A stretch of DNA of 64,000 nt, from assembly GCF_000472785.1 (NCBI RefSeq), contig NZ_AXAL01000031.1:24756-88755 (forward strand), written 5' to 3'. The notes under the pieces are model-generated. The model ran no database searches and was not told the DNA's origin. It saw nothing but the letters and a program-made list of their open reading frames with translations. Below are positions 61,843 to 64,000 of the stretch, piece after piece (positions within the stretch are counted from its first letter, which is position 1; each line of letters opens with the position of its first letter). Position numbers and translations under genes: made by a program. Origin of the DNA: Mesorhizobium loti CJ3sym (lineage in GTDB: Bacteria; Pseudomonadota; Alphaproteobacteria; Rhizobiales; Rhizobiaceae).

Positions 61843-62916
61843 ATGGTCAAGACGATGAAGGCCGCCGTCGTACGGGCATTCGGCAAGCCGCTTACGATCG
61901 AGGATATGCCGGTCCCAGTACCCGGGCCAGGTGAACTGCTCGTCAAGGTTATTGCCTGCGGTGTCTGCCACACCGACCTGCATGCCGCCTCCGGCGACTG
62001 GCCGGTAAAGCCTGTGCCGCCCTTCATCCCCGGCCATGAAGTGGCGGGCGTCGTGGCCGCACTCGGGCCGGGCGTGACCGATTTCAAGGAGGGTGATCCA
62101 GTTGGCGTCGCCTGGCTGCATGACGCCTGCCTGAGCTGCGAATATTGCGAGACCGGTTGGGAGACGCTGTGCGAGCATCAGCACGATACCGGCTATAGCT
62201 GCGATGGCGGCTTCGCCGAATATGTCATCGCTTCGGCAGCATTCACCGCGCGCCTTCCAGCCGGTGTCGATTTCGCCCAGATGGCGCCGATCCTGTGCGC
62301 CGGCGTCACCACCTACAAGGGGTTGAAGGAGACCGAGGCACGTCCGGGCGAATGGGTGGCGATTTCAGGCATAGGCGGTCTCGGCCATGTGGCGGTCCAG
62401 TATGCCAAGGCGATGGGCTTCAAGGTTTTGGCGCTCGACGTCACGCAAGACAAGCTCGCCCTGGCGCGCGCGACCGGAGCGGACCTGGCCATCGACGCCC
62501 GCTCCCCGAACGCAGTGGCGGAGGTGCTCAAGGCGACAGGTGGCGGCGCCCACGGCATTCTGGTGACGGCCGTCTCGCCACCGGCCTTTTCCCAGGCGAT
62601 ACACATGGTGCGCCGCAAGGGTACGGTCGCCCTGGTCGGTCTGCCGCCTGGAGAATTCCCGACTCCGATCTTCGACGTCGTGCTGAAGCGCATTACCTTG
62701 CGCGGATCCATCGTCGGCACGCGACGCGATCTCGACGAGGCCATCGCCTTCGCCGCCGAGGGCAAGGTGCGGGCCGAGATCACCAAGGCGCCGTTGGGCG
62801 CCATCAACGCGGTCCTCGCAAAACTCAAGGCGGGCAAGATCGACGGCCGCGTGGTGCTGGATCTCACCGCGCCGATAGAGACCAGCGCGAGGAAGACCGA
62901 AGCCGCATACGCGTAA
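61843..62916 (+). CDS. Zinc-dependent alcohol dehydrogenase (AdhP-like)
   Basis: A 357-residue zinc alcohol dehydrogenase. The catalytic zinc site shows as IACGVCHTDLHAASGDW and GHEVAGVV; the structural zinc Cys cluster is CLSCEYCETGWETLC, and the cofactor motif is ISGIGGLGHVAVQYAKAMGF. The length and the motif order match AdhP/AdhA of bacteria. AAAGGAG precedes the ATG at 61843. It would make the aldehyde that the divergent aldehyde dehydrogenase oxidises. Confidence 0.95.
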   Translation: MVKTMKAAVVRAFGKPLTIEDMPVPVPGPGELLVKVIACGVCHTDLHAASGDWPVKPVPPFIPGHEVAGVVAALGPGVTDFKEGDPVGVAWLHDACLSCEYCETGWETLCEHQHDTGYSCDGGFAEYVIASAAFTARLPAGVDFAQMAPILCAGVTTYKGLKETEARPGEWVAISGIGGLGHVAVQYAKAMGFKVLALDVTQDKLALARATGADLAIDARSPNAVAEVLKATGGGAHGILVTAVSPPAFSQAIHMVRRKGTVALVGLPPGEFPTPIFDVVLKRITLRGSIVGTRRDLDEAIAFAAEGKVRAEITKAPLGAINAVLAKLKAGKIDGRVVLDLTAPIETSARKTEAAYA

Positions 62917-63396
62917 AGACATCCGGCGGCCGAGCATCTCGATTCAAGCGAGGCTATGCCGCCGGCACCAAGATTGATCTCGCACAAGAACCGGGGCATC
63001 AGCGGCATATACGTTTGCGCGCATGACGCCGGACAAAGGGGCGACTTTCCGCCTGCACGACGAAGTGGTCACCGTCAAGTTCAAGAACCCCTCGGGGTCA
63101 CGAGGCGCGGTGGAACTTGCCTTGAGCAAAGCCTTTGGCCAGCTTCGCCAAAGCGCTCCATCAGCTCGATCGCCGAGAAGGCGAAATCAGGCCGCTCGAT
63201 GATCCAGCCGCGAACGCGATCGTCGTCGGAAAGCGCAATGCCGCGGACAGCCCGCCAGCCCCCTGCCGGTCAGGATCTTCTTATGGCAAATTGTGGAAAC
63301 AATGCTGTCGCGTCCATCGGTGGACGATTCCAATTGCGGCGCAAAGGCACGGCAAGCTTCTCAAGTCCGAACGTTCAGTGCTCTAACTTCAATATT
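62917..63396. other. 480-base gap, possible gene debris
   Basis: No intact gene is supported. On the minus strand between about 63262 and 63130 a short reading, GWRAVRGIALSDDD then RVRGWIIERPDFAFSAIELM, has coding-like composition but no start, no clear end and no recognised family. On the plus strand a 59-codon frame from ATG at 63023 (MTPDKGATFRLHDEVVTVKF) overlaps it. Either may be the rest of a gene broken by rearrangements near the insertion sequence downstream. Confidence 0.3.
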
Positions 63397-63666
63397 CTAA
63401 CGTTGTCCGGCCGCATGCTGCAGTCGGGCGATCAAGTCGCGGTTGCGGCAATAGTCCGGCGGATTGTCGGCCTGCTGATGTTCGTCGAGCCAGGTCGAGC
63501 ATTCGTCCTGATGGCCGCATGAGCGGCAGCGGTCAACCGCCCGATTGGTGACAGCTGCATGGTCCGCCACGACTTTCAGTTGCCTGTCAACGCCCAGCCT
63601 CTGCATCATGCGGGCCATCAAGACGGTCCGGGCATCAATTGAAATCAGGTAGTCGAGAAAGCTCAT
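63397..63666 (-). CDS. DUF6455-like small cysteine protein
   Basis: An 89-residue protein with a conserved cysteine layout: CRSCGHQDECSTWLDEH and NPPDYCRNRDLI, so four Cys that may bind metal or an FeS cluster. The arrangement matches the short DUF6455 family of alphaproteobacteria as I remember it; function is not known. The N terminus MSFLDYLISIDARTVLMARMMQRLG is amphipathic. The start is ATG at 63666. It ends 480 bases from the alcohol dehydrogenase and lies next to an insertion sequence. Confidence 0.8.
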   Translation of the reverse strand: MSFLDYLISIDARTVLMARMMQRLGVDRQLKVVADHAAVTNRAVDRCRSCGHQDECSTWLDEHQQADNPPDYCRNRDLIARLQHAAGQR

Positions 63667-63721
63667 AATTGATTACTCCTGCCTACGGGCCATCATTGCC
63701 ATTGTCGGCCCCGGTGGCGTT

Positions 63722-63767
63722 GACCTAGTCATCTGGAACTGAAGTTCGTTACATTGTATGCTAGGTC
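63722..63767. repeat. Spaced inverted repeat upstream of the transposase gene
   Basis: GACCTAG at 63722-63728 and CTAGGTC at 63761-63767 are exact inverse copies 32 bases apart, just before the transposase start. They may be part of the insertion sequence end or a promoter-region dyad. The other end of the element is outside the window, so the terminal repeat cannot be fixed. Confidence 0.35.
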
Positions 63768-63788
63768 GCTTCTGGAGAGGAGCGTATT

Positions 63789-64000
63789 ATGGCGAACGCG
63801 AATGGCCGCCCCACCGCGCCGTTGGTTCTGAGCGCAGACGAGCAGGATTATCTCGAACGACAGGTCCGTCGCCGACGTGTCGCACGATCGATGTCGGAGC
63901 GTTGCCGGATCATCCTGCGATGCGCCCACGGCATCCCCAGCAAGGTCGTCGCGGCTGAACTGGGAGTGCATGAGCACACGGTCGGCAAGTGGAGGCGTCG
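63789..64000 (+). mobile_element. IS630-type transposase, N-terminal part (partial)
   Basis: The first 70 codons of a transposase open at ATG 63789 (GGAGAGG upstream) and run off the right edge. RPTAPLVLSADEQDYLERQV and RCRIILRCAHGIPSKVVAAELGVHEHTVGKWRR form the N-terminal helix-turn-helix of IS630/Tc1-like elements. The DDE catalytic part lies outside. It is the only mobile element seen directly, and whether it is intact cannot be judged. Confidence 0.85.

Overview
The window looks like chromosomal DNA of a Mesorhizobium-type alphaproteobacterium (Rhizobiales). The strongest marker is the gene at 54736-55827, whose protein matches the structurally studied cyclic-nucleotide-gated K+ channel MloK1 of Mesorhizobium loti almost residue for residue, as far as I can recall that sequence. 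The high GC content, the many class III adenylate cyclases, the ATGA-type overlaps and the rhizobial palindromic intergenic elements agree. No rRNA, intact tRNA or CRISPR array is visible.

Region 1 (1-15039) is a catabolic island. After the N-terminal part of a peptide-type solute-binding protein come a GntR regulator and a tight operon: creatininase-family hydrolase, ketopantoate-reductase-like protein, SDR and M20 peptidase. Then follow a B12-dependent diol dehydratase with large and medium subunits fused, its small subunit, an isochorismatase-family hydrolase, an APC permease and another SDR. On the opposite strand lie an APH-fold small-molecule kinase and a class III aminotransferase-fold PLP enzyme, a pair that recalls kinase/phospho-lyase breakdown of amino alcohols. 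A divergent SDR closes the island. The substrate is unknown.

Region 2 (15203-31239) holds an MscS-type channel, a remarkable protein joining a NodS-like methyltransferase to a NodB-like deacetylase, a thioredoxin-fold protein, three class III cyclases of different architecture and several small genes. Region 3 (31451-38939) is an Opp-type ABC import operon (OppDF fusion, Tat-exported binding protein, OppB, OppC) preceded by a fourth cyclase.

Region 4 (39155-52616) is a surface-glycan locus: nucleotide-sugar dehydrogenase, a DUF3095 protein, a glycosyltransferase overlapping a deacetylase, a methyltransferase and three glycosyltransferases in a row. In its middle is a three-gene set: an ABC-exporter-like protein whose ATPase motifs are destroyed and split by a long insert, a stand-alone cyclic-nucleotide-binding protein and an MBL hydrolase of a group that includes cyclic-nucleotide phosphodiesterases. 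With four cyclases, DUF3095 and MloK1, the stretch 20839-55827 is strikingly rich in cyclic-nucleotide-related genes. The degenerate ABC/CNBD/MBL trio is my best candidate for an undescribed system.

Region 5 (53203-64000) is mixed: phosphatase, porin remnant with its terminator, MloK1, a divergent LysR / Old Yellow Enzyme / quinone reductase module, TfoX-like protein, a divergent aldehyde and alcohol dehydrogenase pair, a DUF6455 protein and the start of an IS630-type transposase cut by the window end.
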